64,000 nucleotides of DNA from assembly GCA_963971575.1 (NCBI GenBank), contig OZ020616.1, positions 15,593,575 through 15,657,574 of the forward strand. The letters run 5' to 3'. Below the pieces are notes generated by a model that ran no database searches, was not told the origin of the DNA, and saw only the letters and a list, made by a program, of their open reading frames with translations. The first letter of the stretch is position 1; every line of letters starts with the position of its first letter. The DNA comes from Liopterus haemorrhoidalis (taxonomy: Eukaryota; Arthropoda; Insecta; Coleoptera; Dytiscidae). Below, in pieces: positions 1 to 10,571 of the stretch. The position numbers and the translations under genes were made by a program.

Positions 1-417
1 CACATTTTGAATTTAATTTGAAGAGCGTAACTTTAATAACCAATTGGAATTATATTTTCATTCTGTGTCATTTATACGAAGCCAGAGGGGCGGAGCGTAT
101 GATTTAAGACAACCAATGAAAGCCATAGGCCCAATTTTCAAAATCATAATGAACCTTGTTATATAAAAAAAATACTGCACTTATTTAGAAACCTAAATAA
201 TGATGTTAGGTATTCGAATTAAAATTAACAAAAAGATATTTTAACATAAAATTTGTTTTTAAAGCTCTGAGATTAACAGACGATAAATTATTTTAAAAAG
301 ATCGTTCATTTTGCCGTGGTTACTACAAAGCAAAATTTGTCCTACACACTCAGCATGCCGCCTTCACTTATTATATACCTGCGAAACCCTGCAATGTGTG
401 AAAATTCACACTTCACA
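1..417. other. AT-rich left edge, no gene seen
   Basis: No coding pattern or terminal repeats recognised. The last 50 bases look like the 3' flank of the hAT remnant that follows. A similar stretch recurs just before Sec8 exon 3 at about 18700-18760. Confidence 0.4.
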
Positions 418-1075
418 TCAATTTTTTTTCAATTCATCAGTTACATCTTCTTCTTTCACTTCTATCTCCCAATGAACATGAAGAGGCGCCAAGCCATTGA
501 GTCGCTCCTCCGACATTGTATTTCTTAAATACGTTTTGAGCCACTTTAAAGTTGAAAAAGATCTTTCTGACGTCACTGTTGTCACCGGCAATGTCACCAG
601 AATTTTCAATAATGCATAAATATTGGGATATAATATTTTATCACACTCAATAATTGATTTTATAGCATTAGTAGGTTTTTGTGACGATTTAATATATTTT
701 CCAAACCACATAATATATTCATTCATTAGAACCTCTTCATTGGTATAATTTAAATCATCCTCATAAAAGTTAGCTAAACGTCTTAGATGGTTCTTATCTT
801 CTGTTGTCGGAAAATTGCCTGTGGGTATTAAACACTGGAATGATTCTAATATTTCTTTATGTTTCAAAAACCTAGCATTTAACTGGGAGCTTATATGGTC
901 AATAAAGGGAATAAAAATAGTTGTCCTGTAATATGCTTCAGGTGAACTCGAAGTAGTGTTGTTTCGATATATTTGATTAGAGATTACTCGTGGAATAGAT
1001 ATTTGTTCGAAATTTTGGGAAGAAAAAATCCACCCATGGGATCGCGCGGACGAAATAGCATGGTGACACGAAGGT
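418..1075 (-). pseudogene. hAT transposase C-terminal fragment (THAP12/ZMYM-like)
   Basis: The reading frame is open on the minus strand from about 1075 to the stop at 418, roughly 215 residues. The N-terminal part contains YYRTTIFIPFIDHISSQLNA followed by RFLKHKEILESF. This layout is typical of the hAT-derived family annotated in insects as '52 kDa repressor of the inhibitor of the protein kinase-like'. The C-terminal part has LPVTTVTSERSFSTLKWLK, which is the hAT dimerisation motif (V-x-SER-x-FS-x-LK). The zinc-finger N-terminus and most of the RNase H-like core are absent, and no in-frame methionine starts the piece. It is a transposon relic rather than a host gene. No terminal repeats were found, so element limits are unknown. 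Confidence 0.8.
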
Positions 1076-2058
1076 TAAAAAAACAAACTTACCTCAGTTA
1101 AATACACGTATCTACTATAGATCTCTAGATGTAACATGTAAGCACGAATCAAATAAATTATATGTAACAAAATATTACAATTTGCATTTCACAGCAGCCA
1201 CGTGTATATATAAACGGTGTGGTTTGACTGGACGGTTGTGATGTTTCGCGCGTAAACGTTCAATGCTAGCCGGGCTAGCCTAGCCAAATACAATATTCAA
1301 CCTTTTAAAGCGACGGCAAAGCATCAAATTAACTGGGCGACTATTCTTAGGCGGGATTATGGACAGTTACTGTTTATTTGAATTTCAAATAATGAAACTA
1401 TAGTTTCAGCAACACAATTTTTTTGCTAAAAACCGAATATTTCAATTTAGACATGAAATATAATTAAGATGCTGCTATTTTCGTTGTATAATCCAACGCA
1501 AATTTGCACTATCAACAGCTCACGTGAGGCTTCGCCTTGAAGGACGGAGGGGGCTGCAGCCCCCTGGCCCCCCCTCTGGCTACGCCCTTGAGTTGATATA
1601 ATCACTAACTTTTAAATTACTGCCTAGGAAGCATATTTTAAGTTGATACTGCACTTGATAATAATGGAATCATAGATAAAAGAAGAGAATGGAATGCCAT
1701 TTGGCTCATTTGTTTCTTACAGGGGCGTACGAGTGTGACCACCTTCTGGGCATACGACCTCAAGATTATTAAAGTAAAGGTTGTCTCGTAACTTCTGACC
1801 AATCAGAGCGTGAGAGGGAACACGTCACACGTATGCGTAGTTCAAACTAGCATACAAAATTCACTATTTTCATAATAGATATTTATGTCAAGACAGTTCT
1901 ACTGAATAAATTATAAATAAAAACCTAAGGAAATTTTATACTGATTTATATAAAATTTAAGGTGATGGGTATTTGTATTATAGTTAATAAATAAAAATAA
2001 AATCGAATATAAATATAATTTTAGGTATATTTAAATAAAAATAGAACAACAAATTGCT
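1076..2058. other. Intergenic repeats, no gene
   Basis: Contains a GC-rich patch at about 1540-1590 with a short gggctgcagccc palindrome, in otherwise AT-rich DNA. The block at 1757-1795 (aagattattaaagtaaaggt and onward) is repeated in reverse complement at 3570-3609, so it is a dispersed repeat. No open reading frame of note. Confidence 0.4.
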
Positions 2059-2316
2059 ATTGAGAAGTGACATTACCGTTGGCGGCGCTGTAATACAAGG
2101 CAATATGGCTGAATTGTCTAGTATTCAGCTGTGAATATGCTAACAGGGAACAGGTTAATTTAAGCACAGTACATTTTTATTTTATGAAAATGTATCTATC
2201 GACATTCTAACAAAAAATCAACACTAGAATATATGCAATAATTTCAAACAGTACTACAGTCGCGTAGTACAATATTTGACCACCAGACTGCGTATCCGAG
2301 CGTGTCAGTTCTCAAT
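2059..2316 (-). mobile_element. Short internally deleted copy of the THAP-type element
   Basis: The ends are inverted: attgagaagtgacattacc at the left and gtgtcagttctcaat at the right. Both halves match, in reverse complement, the two ends of the longer element at 3702-6139. The left 120 bases match its 6139 side and the right 140 bases match 3702-3840. It is therefore a MITE-like deletion derivative. It also preserves the uninterrupted target sequence that documents the insertion at 4486-6091. Confidence 0.75.
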
Positions 2317-2332
2317 AATAATATAGTAGTAA

Positions 2333-2750
2333 GGTGACCATACGTCCCGAATTGACCGGGACAGTCCCGAATTTACGCCTTGCGTCCCGAATTTTTTCAG
2401 AGTCAATATTTGTCCCGAATTCAGATTTTTTGTCCCGAATTTTAGAAAAGGTACTTATTTTCAATATTTATTTTAAATATATTAAAAAATTCAACTAAAA
2501 TTATTTTTACGAAACTTGAACTACAAAAAAAATCTATCGAAAGGGTATTATCCTTGATGAACAGCTTTTGGACAAGTGACAAGACACAACTTGATGTAGA
2601 CACATTAAAAGCAATGATTAAAATAAATTAAAAGAAAACTTTGCGGATTTTTATAAAATGCTTCAAAGCAAAAAAGACCTTTTAAAAAAAGATCAATAGT
2701 TCGGAAAAATATTAATAGTTTTCTACTGAGTAATTTTAATGAATAAATTT
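2333..2750 (+). mobile_element. hAT remnant with repeated 'cgtcccgaatt' end
   Basis: Begins with gtgaccatacgtcccgaatt and several further copies of the tgtcccgaatt motif. This is the same type of terminus as the hAT element at 36874-37634. The translation from 2557 (MNSFWTSDKTQLDVDTLKAM) resembles the C-terminal hAT segment that also occurs in that other element. Only the 5' end and the transposase C-terminus remain; the core is deleted. Confidence 0.65.
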
Positions 2751-2922
2751 TGAATTCATTAAAAAAAATACTTTGATTTTAATAATGTTCCTTTTAATAA
2801 CATGAGTTAATTATCTGTGATTGGAAATTTTTATTCATTATAAATTATAATTATTTATAATTACATAATAATTTGTATTAAAAAAATTAATTAAACATTT
2901 ATATTTGAATATTTATATATAC

Positions 2923-3328
2923 AGTCTGTTCCAAACGGTTAGGCGGAACTAAATGGGAATTTCGTTCTTTTAAGTTGTCACGAGAAGGGACCTTGCTTGG
3001 GTTATTTCATTTTTCACGTTGGAATGTCAAAATTTAAAATTCCAACAATGAAACCATAGAAACGAATAACATGTCAAAATTAAATTATTTTTTTTTACAA
3101 ATTTTAATAACAAAAAAAATAAATAAATGGGAAATTTGTATTAAGAATGCAAAAAATATCAAAATATAAAGAAAATGACATTTTAAAATGATATTAACCT
3201 TAACCAAAAAATGTTTATTGTAAGTATGATTTACAAAGCTTAAACAAAAAGGCCGAAAAGCACGATTTAAACGATGAAAGTAACTAGATTGCAAAATCTA
3301 GTTCCGCCTAACCGTTTGGAACAGACTT
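2923..3328 (-). mobile_element. MITE-A copy 1
   Basis: A 406-bp element with terminal inverted repeats starting cagtctgttccaaacggtta, flanked by TA on both sides. The TA duplication suggests a Tc1/mariner-type mobiliser. The short open frame inside it recurs in every copy because the DNA recurs; it is not evidence for a gene. This copy has a mismatch in the last bases of the right repeat (actt for actg). Confidence 0.85.
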
Positions 3329-3850
3329 TATCACTTATTATTCTCTTCACATCAAAAATGAATGCAAAAAAGTTTATTTAGAACGAAGAAACATTCCTTT
3401 CGAAGAAAAAAGAAATTAAAACAAGTAGTAAATCAAAAATTAAACGATTTTTTTATATCAATAGCCAAAAATCAAACTTCACGTGTATATAACATATACG
3501 ATAAACAAAGACTGACGTCCCGTTAGCATACGGATGACGCGCAGCCTCTCTATTTACCCCCACCACTACAAGTTACGAGACAACCTTATACTTTAATAAT
3601 CTTGGGTCGTACCAAACCGACAAGTTATAGAATAGACTCCCAGGTCTCAAGTCGAACATGCGCTGTACAACTGTTCACGAACTTGTTCCTTAACTGTTGG
3701 TATTGAGAACTGACACGCTCGAATACACAGTCTGGTGGTCAAATATTGTACTAGGCGCTCTAGTACTGTTTGAACTTATTACATATGTTCTAGAGTTGAA
3801 TTTTTGTTAGAATGTCGATAGAAGTGTAAAACTATAAAAGTAGAACAAAT

Positions 3851-4015
3851 TGTAGTGTTTTTGGCTGTCATTCAGCACAGGGCAAAGATAGGCATCTTAG
3901 TTTTTTTCTTTTCTTAAAAAGAAATGGAGGAAAAGTTAATATTAAGTCCAGATTGGGAAAAGATTTGGTTACGGAGAGAGGCATGGAAATATATTTTGAG
4001 TTAAAAAGTAACTGA
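3851..4015 (+). pseudogene. Degraded THAP zinc-finger exon
   Basis: The translation starts CSVFGCHSAQGKDRHLSFF, which fits the start of a THAP domain (C-x4-C, then an HxSF segment), and runs 54 codons to a stop. Just downstream, in another frame, RVWSLHL resembles the usual RVCSxHF segment with the cysteine lost. The second metal-binding half is therefore broken. This is a transposase N-terminus relic within the element at 3702-6139. Confidence 0.5.
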
Positions 4016-5096
4016 TACTATGCGAGTTTGGTCATTACATTTGTCGCAGAAAAACAAAACTGCACTAATATGCTTGCACCTGCAAGTTGCATTTATAACT
4101 TTTAGCTACTGCTGTCCAACTAAAACTAATTTTATTTTATGAAACAATGAATGTAATACACTTGTTTGCAAACAGAATCCATATATTGTAAATTCAGATG
4201 ACCGAGACTCAGATGTACTACATAAAATTACGTGCCCGGCATTTAACACCTGCTCAAATACAAATTACACTTTAATAAATCTACTGAAATTAAACTTTAA
4301 ATACTTTAATTTGATGCTCACCTTCTGTTATACACCTCGATACATATGCAACGCTTAAAAATTAAAAAATTTCGCAAATATTTACTCGCATTTTCATAAA
4401 ATAAAAATTTACTGTGCTTAAATTAACCTGTTCGCTATTTAGCATATTGACAGCTGAGTACTAGACACGACAGCCATGTTGCCTTACAGTGACTGTATAA
4501 AGACAGTGTGGCCATATGAACTGTAGCCGCCATGTTTATTCCAGATTTGTATTGGGTTATATGGAAAAAATGTTAATATATCCTAATATATTATAATATT
4601 TCTTAAATTTTTAATAGTTTTACGTGTTTATGTTTATGTATATGTGAATATCAATTTATTGTTAAGAAAAAACATGTATATGATTCAACATTTATTAAGA
4701 TAAATATTAAAATTGCCTACCGATGAAGGTATTTTTTTGAAATGTTTGCAACATAAAAGGAAAACAAATAAAAAAAATTCTTAAAAAAGGACATGAAAGG
4801 AAATAAAAGAGATATGTTTTTATTATTTTATAATTTTATTTGAGGACCTATAAATACTAAAACATTTTTTTTTATAAAAACGGGAGTTTCAAACATTTTA
4901 ATTAGAATATTTTAAATTTAAGAAAACAAGTTCAAACAGGACATTAGAATTAGAACTAAATATAGGGAAAAAATGATGATAAGGTTCTATAAAAATTAGA
5001 GAACCCAACATTTCTCTAATTTTTGGGAAAACGCATGTTTATAAAAAAAAAAAGGATATTTTCATAATAAAAAAGAATAAGCAGAACATGTTATAT

Positions 5097-5578
5097 ACCC
5101 TGAGTTCAAAAAGAAATTACATAAGGGGTGGCTATGGAAAAATAAAATAATGTATACCAGTGTTTCTCAACAGGTGGCCCGCAGAAAAATTTTAGTGGTC
5201 CAGTTTTTTTTGTTTTTTTTAGACACATTTTTTATGTAAATAATTTATATTTTGTTTATTTTCTGTAAACTTTTTGTGATTTTCGACAAATAAAATTTAT
5301 TTAGTAGCACATTAAATATATTTGTTTTCTTGCAAAAAATTAACCAACAATTATTATTAGTGGTCCGCGTTAGAAAATTATATATTTTACTGGTCCGCGG
5401 TGCGTTTTTGGTTGAGAAACACTGATGCATACTACAAGCTTTATGTAACAATAAATAACTTATGACAACAAGAGTGATTTAATTAATTCAGACAGTAAAT
5501 TAATTCTAAAGCTTTCTGTTGACATTACTTTTATTTTCCATAGCCAACCCTTATGCCATTTCTTTTTGAACTCATGGT
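5097..5578. mobile_element. Small TIR element with a nested hAT MITE
   Basis: Inverted ends of about 45 bp: ctgagttcaaaaagaaat at the left and the complement of atgagttcaaaaagaaat at the right. TATA-like sequence lies on both sides. The interior is occupied largely by the hAT-type MITE at 5158-5424. No coding capacity. Confidence 0.65.
5158..5424. mobile_element. hAT MITE with 8-bp target duplication
   Basis: Terminal repeats cagtgtttctcaac and gttgagaaacactg. Flanking 8-bp repeats are atgtatac (5150-5157) and atgcatac (5425-5432), one mismatch. The short TIR beginning CAG and the 8-bp duplication define hAT. The interior repeats the motif tggtccgcg. Confidence 0.85.
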
Positions 5579-6324
5579 ATAAATGATATATTAATAAAGA
5601 AAACTGATGTATATATTATCAATTATGCATTTATTCAACTAAAATTATGGTCAGGTGAAAAATAAAATGAAATCAGCATGGAATAACATTAAAATTAATG
5701 AAAGTAAATACTTCTTATAATTGTGAAGCCATCCATTGATTTACTGGTTTTTTTATGTTCATTTAGCCTTTTTTTCCCAGCAATTTTAAACCTTAACATA
5801 ACAAAACGTTTCATTATTTTTAATTTTAATTTGTGACAATTTAAAATATGTGCACAGTTTACATTATCTACATTACTCATTACTCATCACAAACACAACA
5901 ATATTCACTATTAAACGTCTAAATATACGTATATTATTTGAAAATATCACTTAAATCTGTTGAAACACAAGCTAAACACATGTAAACCATATATAATCTG
6001 TAACAAAGTTGGAAGAAATATGGCGGACTTCAGCTCGACCAATAGAAAATGAGACCATCGTATGGCCACACTGTCTTTATACAGTCACTGTATGTTGCCT
6101 TGGATCACAGCGCCGCCACCGGTAATGTCACTTCTCAATATTGTTAGAAATTTCATCCGCGAACAGAGCTTATATTTTCATTAATAAAAAAAGTCTGATC
6201 AAAGTAACTGTATTATTGTTATTATTATTCTGTGACTGTAGAAACAAAATTGTCAAAATTGACATCAGAATTGAAGTTTTAAAATTTGAAATAATGAAAA
6301 TTTTCGTTCAAAATAGGGAACATC

Positions 6325-7425
6325 ATGTCTCGGAAATATTATGAACCAAAAGACAAATTTCGTTTTGTGAGAAGAGGCAGAATAAAACGTACAACATTTA
6401 AGCACAAGCCAGGTTGTCCATTAGCAAAATATAAAGCAAACAATGTGGTGCCATTATCAGTTCGTCATACATCATCAATAGATAATTTAATTTTATATTA
6501 TTTAACACGTTTAAAGAAGTTATATACTGAAGAAGAATGGCAAAGAGCTATTAAGAACCCAAGTAAGTCGTTCTTTGCACAATTATCTAAAGGAAATAAA
6601 AAAGGCTGTGCACATTGCAACTGCAAACGTTGTCTTAAAGATATGTGTCGCGTCGGTAAATGCAGTAAATATTGTACTGGAATTTGTAGATACGCATCTA
6701 AAAACGTAACAATAGAAGATCTAATAGCTCAATCAATAAAATATGGATTAAGAAAAGGAATTGTTAAGAAAGTGGGCAGTGCTTATAAACTGAACAAATC
6801 AATTAGCTCATTAGGAGACGTACGCTCGATAAAATCAGCAGAAGTATGCTCTCTCCTTTCAAAATATAAACGTTTACATAATAATACCGAAACCGCAAAA
6901 GTTACAAAGAAAAAAACCTCTCGAACTTCTATAGAATCAAAAAATCCAACGAAAACTAACTCCAAGAAATCTATAAGTTCTTCAAAAGATTCTCTGTCAG
7001 AATACCAACCTTTAAGAAACCATCACAAGCCAAATCCAACAGTTAAAAAAGATAAAAGTTGGTCTCGAAAGAAGAGAGAATGTTCGCATCACACAACTCC
7101 TGGTTACTCACAAAAAATTATTAATAAATTTCGAGATCTTCTCAGAAGTCAGGATCCTAAACAAACAAGTACAGATAAAGGTGTTAATATTCCTAGTAAA
7201 AGTCGAATAAGAAATGACTCTAGATCGTCCCGACTAACTTCAGTTCATAATTCACGTAGTAATTCATCAAATACTTCTATTAAAACCATTATGTCAAGCA
7301 AAACAAATGCAAACAGTCGTACGAGCACTCAGAATTACAGAATACCATACAGAACTCCATTTAAACCATCGAAAAGGTTAGGTTATCGGAAAAGAAGAAT
7401 AAGAAAATTAAATAAAAGACATTAA
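6325..7425 (+). CDS. Unidentified basic protein with cysteine cluster, possibly linker-histone-like
   Basis: Single open frame of 366 residues from the ATG at 6325 to TAA, followed by an AATAAA signal at 7452, so it looks like an intronless gene. I do not recognise the family. Residues 1-50 are basic (RRGRIKR). Residues about 95-123 hold nine cysteines in CAHCNCKRC, CRVGKCSKYC and GIC. Immediately after, residues 128-156 (TIEDLIAQSI to KKVGSAYKLN) resemble the last helix and wing of a linker-histone winged-helix domain, where KG-x-V-x-V...G-x-Y/F-KL is usual. From about 195 the protein is low-complexity Ser/Thr/Asn/Lys/Arg, ending in RKRRIRKLNKRH. A chromatin or sperm nuclear basic protein is one possibility; a zinc-binding nucleolar protein is another. 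No transmembrane segment or signal peptide. It lies between a THAP-type element (ends 6139) and a hAT relic (starts 7550). Confidence 0.7.
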   Translation: MSRKYYEPKDKFRFVRRGRIKRTTFKHKPGCPLAKYKANNVVPLSVRHTSSIDNLILYYLTRLKKLYTEEEWQRAIKNPSKSFFAQLSKGNKKGCAHCNCKRCLKDMCRVGKCSKYCTGICRYASKNVTIEDLIAQSIKYGLRKGIVKKVGSAYKLNKSISSLGDVRSIKSAEVCSLLSKYKRLHNNTETAKVTKKKTSRTSIESKNPTKTNSKKSISSSKDSLSEYQPLRNHHKPNPTVKKDKSWSRKKRECSHHTTPGYSQKIINKFRDLLRSQDPKQTSTDKGVNIPSKSRIRNDSRSSRLTSVHNSRSNSSNTSIKTIMSSKTNANSRTSTQNYRIPYRTPFKPSKRLGYRKRRIRKLNKRH

Positions 7426-7451
7426 AAATGACTTTTTTTATTGTTATTTTT

Positions 7452-7457
7452 AATAAA
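7452..7457 (+). promoter_or_regulatory. Polyadenylation signal AATAAA
   Basis: AATAAA lies 27 bases after the stop codon of the basic-protein gene. This supports a short 3' UTR and independent transcription. Confidence 0.5.
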
Positions 7458-7549
7458 TTATTTTTAGTTCTATCTTTATTTGTCCCAGTGTTATTTTTTC
7501 ATAATCTGGTCACCTAAGATCTTCTCTACACGAAACGTATAGTCTAGGC

Positions 7550-8306
7550 CAGTGGTTCTCAAACTTATTTGGCCTACCACCCCCTTTTCAGAAAAAAATT
7601 ACTCAGCGCCCTTTGTAAATCTACATTCTTTAAACGAACAAATAGAAAGATATATGTATCTATATTTCTACCTACGTTCTAAAATATAGTAAAGAAAGAT
7701 GTTGTAAATAAGACACCTCGAAGCTTGAAATTAAAAATTATTTATTAAAATCATATTCTCATCTAATGAGAAGGATGGATTGCTATCAGTGTATCAATCC
7801 TCGGCTCTATTTTTGTCAGCAGTATTCTTAAATCACCGCGATTAGCTATTTGCAGTCGGTTTCTTTTTTTTTTTTTGTTAATAGATTTGTTACCGAACTC
7901 ACGTTCCACTAAATATAACGAAGAAAATGCAATTAACAACTTTTGTATTATAGCCCATAACCCAGGATAAGCTGTAGAAATCTACTTTTGAAGCCAGAAA
8001 TGTTGGTAGCCGTCTTTGAATTTAAATTTCAATTCATAATTTGTTGTTACTTCCATCAATTCTTCTTGTAATTTTGGAGTGCTTGCACTTGAAAAAGGAT
8101 CCAAAACTCAATCCGTTATGTTCATTTTAAAAATATCTTCAAATCGTTGGTTGAAGTCAGAATGGAGAGCATCCAAGTGTTGACAATAGGTAACCAAGTC
8201 TTTATCATTTTCAATGCCCCCCAAATACACCCGAGGCTACTATCGCCCCCTGGATCGTTCCAGCCCCCCCCCCCCAGGGTGGTATCGCCCACTTTGAGAA
8301 TCACTA
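7550..8306 (-). pseudogene. hAT element remnant with broken transposase (FAM200/ZBED5-like)
   Basis: The left end is cagtggttctcaaac and the right end tttgagaatcacta, typical hAT termini. I could not find a clean 8-bp duplication. On the minus strand from about 8200 to 7870 the translation reads HLDALHSDFNQRFEDIFKM, then LQEELMEVTTNYELKFKF, YQHFWLQK, YPGLWAIIQKLLIAF and SSLYLVERFG-like sequence. This matches the SCAND3/FAM200-type hAT transposase. Two in-frame stops (after NITD and WLQK) inactivate it. Confidence 0.75.
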
Positions 8307-8584
8307 CCCTTTTCACATTAGAACTTTAAGACGAGTGAACTTAAAGTTCACCGATGTTTAACATCGGTATGCTTTCACACTTGATGTTTAAATCTCCGGT
8401 GCTGTCATCAGCTACAGTAATTTTGTCCTTAAGTTACCGTCATGAAATTACCAGTTTTGAACTGTCTGCGCAGACGCACATTTTGAATTATTATAAACAA
8501 ATATGGATATTTCATTTCATTCTACAATAAAGACACTACAATAAAGAATATATTACACCTGTATTAACATGTAAGTCGATACAT

Positions 8585-8753
8585 TTTATCTCAAACACAA
8601 GTGATGAGCAAAACAAAGAGGTCCTCATTCAAAAATACAAGTGATGAGAGAAAAAAAAGGTCCTCACTCCCAAAACAGAAGTGATGAGAAAAAAAAGGTC
8701 CTCGCTCCCAAACTAAAAGTGATGGGGGGCAAACAAAAAAAAGGTCCTCATTC
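8585..8753 (+). repeat. Degenerate ~45-bp tandem repeat (agtgatgag...aaggtcctc)
   Basis: Four imperfect units of agtgatgag, an A-rich run, then aaggtcctcaytc and a variable tail. The same unit occurs inside the hAT MITE at 46723-46974, so this array is probably a transposon fragment. The interval 8307-8584 before it holds no recognisable gene. Confidence 0.65.
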
Positions 8754-8756
8754 TTG

Positions 8757-9316
8757 AATATTCGCCCACATCTAGAATTCGCCGTTTCTATTTGGTCACC
8801 AAGTCTTAGAAAAGATATTGACATTATGGAAAGAGTCCAGAGACGTGCTACGCGCTTACCATTTGGTTTCAACAGACTTCTCTATGATGAGAGACTTCGA
8901 AGACTTAATTTGCCCAAACTGGAAAACCGCAGAAGTCGTAGTGATCTTATAACTACCTACCGTATACTCCATCGGAATTTTGATGCTGATCTTACTGATT
9001 TGTTTGTACTTAATGTAGACTCTCGTTTACGTGGACATTCGTTAAAGTTATGTCACGAAAAGTTCTGTAAGAACGTTCGGGCCAAGTTTCTTTCAAACCG
9101 AGTGTTTAATGACTGGAACAATCTACCTGGAAGTGTAGTGTCTGCCCCAAATGTGAACAATTTTAAAAATAAACTGGACGTTTACAATCAGTTGCTACTA
9201 TCCCCATAAACTGAAATTTTCTGTTTTTGTACACTTTTTATATTTGTTATTGTTTGATTTTAGTTGTTTATCAAATTGTTTTGTTTCTTTGTCTAAAACA
9301 ATAATAAATAAAATAG
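8757..9316 (+). mobile_element. CR1/jockey-like LINE, 3' end only
   Basis: Codes to a stop at 9209 for the C-terminus of a non-LTR retrotransposon polyprotein: IRPHLEFAVSIWSPSLRKDI, ERVQRRATRL, then ERLRRLNLPKLENRRSRSDL, ending VFNDWNNLPGSVVSAPNVNN. This is the thumb/post-RT segment seen in CR1- and L2-type elements. A short 3' UTR ends in an A/T-rich aataataaataaaata tail at about 9316. It is 5'-truncated at about 8757, so it is a dead copy. Confidence 0.8.
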
Positions 9317-9319
9317 ACT

Positions 9320-9631
9320 ATGCATCTTTTAATAAAAAAGTTGGAAGAAGACAGAATAAAATTTCCATACAAAGTTAGCCATATGTATAATTATTTGAAG
9401 TTGCTAGGATTTAGATATAGAACGTTAAATAAACGTTTATATATTAAAGACGAAACAAGTGCAATAAGTAGTGATGTGTGGAAAAAATGTGTAGAGTATG
9501 TAATGGCAATTGAAACAATTTTTTTTATAAATCCACCAAATAAATCTTCAATAATTATTAATTTAAATGACAGTGGTAGTGACACAAACTCTGATAGTGA
9601 TATAAACAATAATAATAGTGATAATGATTAA
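9320..9631 (+). pseudogene. Internally deleted DDE transposase fragment (Tc1/IS630-like)
   Basis: A 103-codon frame whose first half (SHMYNYLKLLGFRYRTLNKR) looks like the region just before the catalytic core of a Tc1/IS630-type transposase. Its second half (VWKKCVEYVMAIE...IIINLNDSGSD) looks like the extreme C-terminus with the Asp/Ser-rich tail. The catalytic domain between is missing. The tail resembles that of the element at 31002-32139, so the two may be distantly related. Confidence 0.5.
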
Positions 9632-10514
9632 TATTTTAATAATTTTAAATTACCATAAATTGACAAGTTCAAAAAAAGAATGATTTTTGTATGTGCAAAT
9701 TTGAAGTATTTAATATAGACTATAAAGACTTTAAACCAAAACGATTTTTAAACATGCCTATATTTATAATTCAAATATAGCCAGTCCTAAACCTGATAAA
9801 AATATGAAGGAATGTCATGTGAGTATATACAGTTCATTCTAAATAGCATATAAGAAAACACGTTTATTTTAAATAATTATTACGGTCCTAGCAACTACTA
9901 TTAACAGAACCATAAACTCAGCAGGTATAATGGTTATACTGTCAGCCATTATTGAAATTAATAAGTGAGGGTGGCCATTTCATTTTTGAAATACTATACA
10001 CAGGAAATTATTGCGGAGGGCACCATTTTTTTTTATCCTTTAAATATTAATGAAAATATAAATATGATGGTTTGAATTTTGAAAAGATGAAAGCGGCCCT
10101 TTGACCCGCTTCCATTTTTTACAATTCGTAATTTTCCCGGGGCGTAAAATAAACTTTTTTTCTCGTAAAATAAGCCGGGCAAATGTTTGAAAGGACTATA
10201 GATTTCAAGTTCCGCACGGCGTAAAGAAATGGACTATACCATGATCTTTAATTATTGCTATAGTTGGTAAAACTGTCTTAAATTAAAAAATTATCAAAAA
10301 TTAAAATATAATATGTTTCTTAATAGTTATATTTATAAATAAATAAACATTTAAACGTTTTTATTATAATATTATACCCAAATTAAAACAATTTTCGAAT
10401 GAATTAATTTTGTGTTTATATTGGCAACATTGTAAACAAATGTCAATTTTTGACACCTGTCAAAAAGTATGAATAATTCGTAAATATAAAGCAAAACTGT
10501 TGAAAAATATTAAA
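9632..10514. other. Sec8: Sec8 upstream region
   Basis: AT-rich DNA with no coding pattern. The last ~100 bases before the ATG at 10515 should contain the Sec8 promoter and 5' UTR. I see no convincing TATA box or initiator. Confidence 0.35.
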
Positions 10515-10571
10515 ATGGAAACATCTCCCCCAGTGAAACCCCCTAGAGGGGTAAAACCAGTGAAAGAAACA
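10515..10571 (+). CDS. Sec8: Sec8 coding exon 1
   Basis: Residues 1-19 (METSPPVKPPRGVKPVKET). The donor is gtaata; phase 0. Confidence 0.85.

Larger units (their letters stand above)
4486..6091. mobile_element. 1606-bp TIR element with 10-bp target duplication
   Basis: Perfect 31-bp terminal inverted repeats (begin acagtgactgtataaagaca) at 4486-4516 and 6061-6091. They are flanked by direct repeats of atgttgcctt at 4476-4485 and 6092-6101. The related copy at 2059-2316 has only one such sequence at this point, giving a paralogous empty site. No coding region longer than about 70 codons lies inside. A 9-11 bp duplication is usual for MULE/Mutator-type elements, so a non-autonomous MULE is the best guess. 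It carries a further insertion at 5097-5578. Confidence 0.85.
3702..6139 (+). mobile_element. THAP-type DNA transposon remnant, interrupted
   Basis: Ends are inverted and related: attgagaactgacacgctcg at the left and the complement of attgagaagtgacattaccg at the right. The interior carries a degraded THAP-like zinc-finger exon at 3851-4015 and is interrupted by an unrelated element at 4486-6091. Without that insertion it would be about 820 bp, so it is not autonomous. THAP domains occur in P-element-superfamily transposases; membership of that superfamily is inference. Related copies lie at 2059-2316 and 45727-48135. Confidence 0.65.

Noticed and set aside
3085..3294. A ~70-residue frame starting MQSSYFHRLNRAF that recurs at 39576, 41920 and 57557
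   Set aside because: It lies wholly inside MITE-A copies and recurs only because the MITE does. It is hydrophobic from AT-rich sequence and varies by frameshift between copies.
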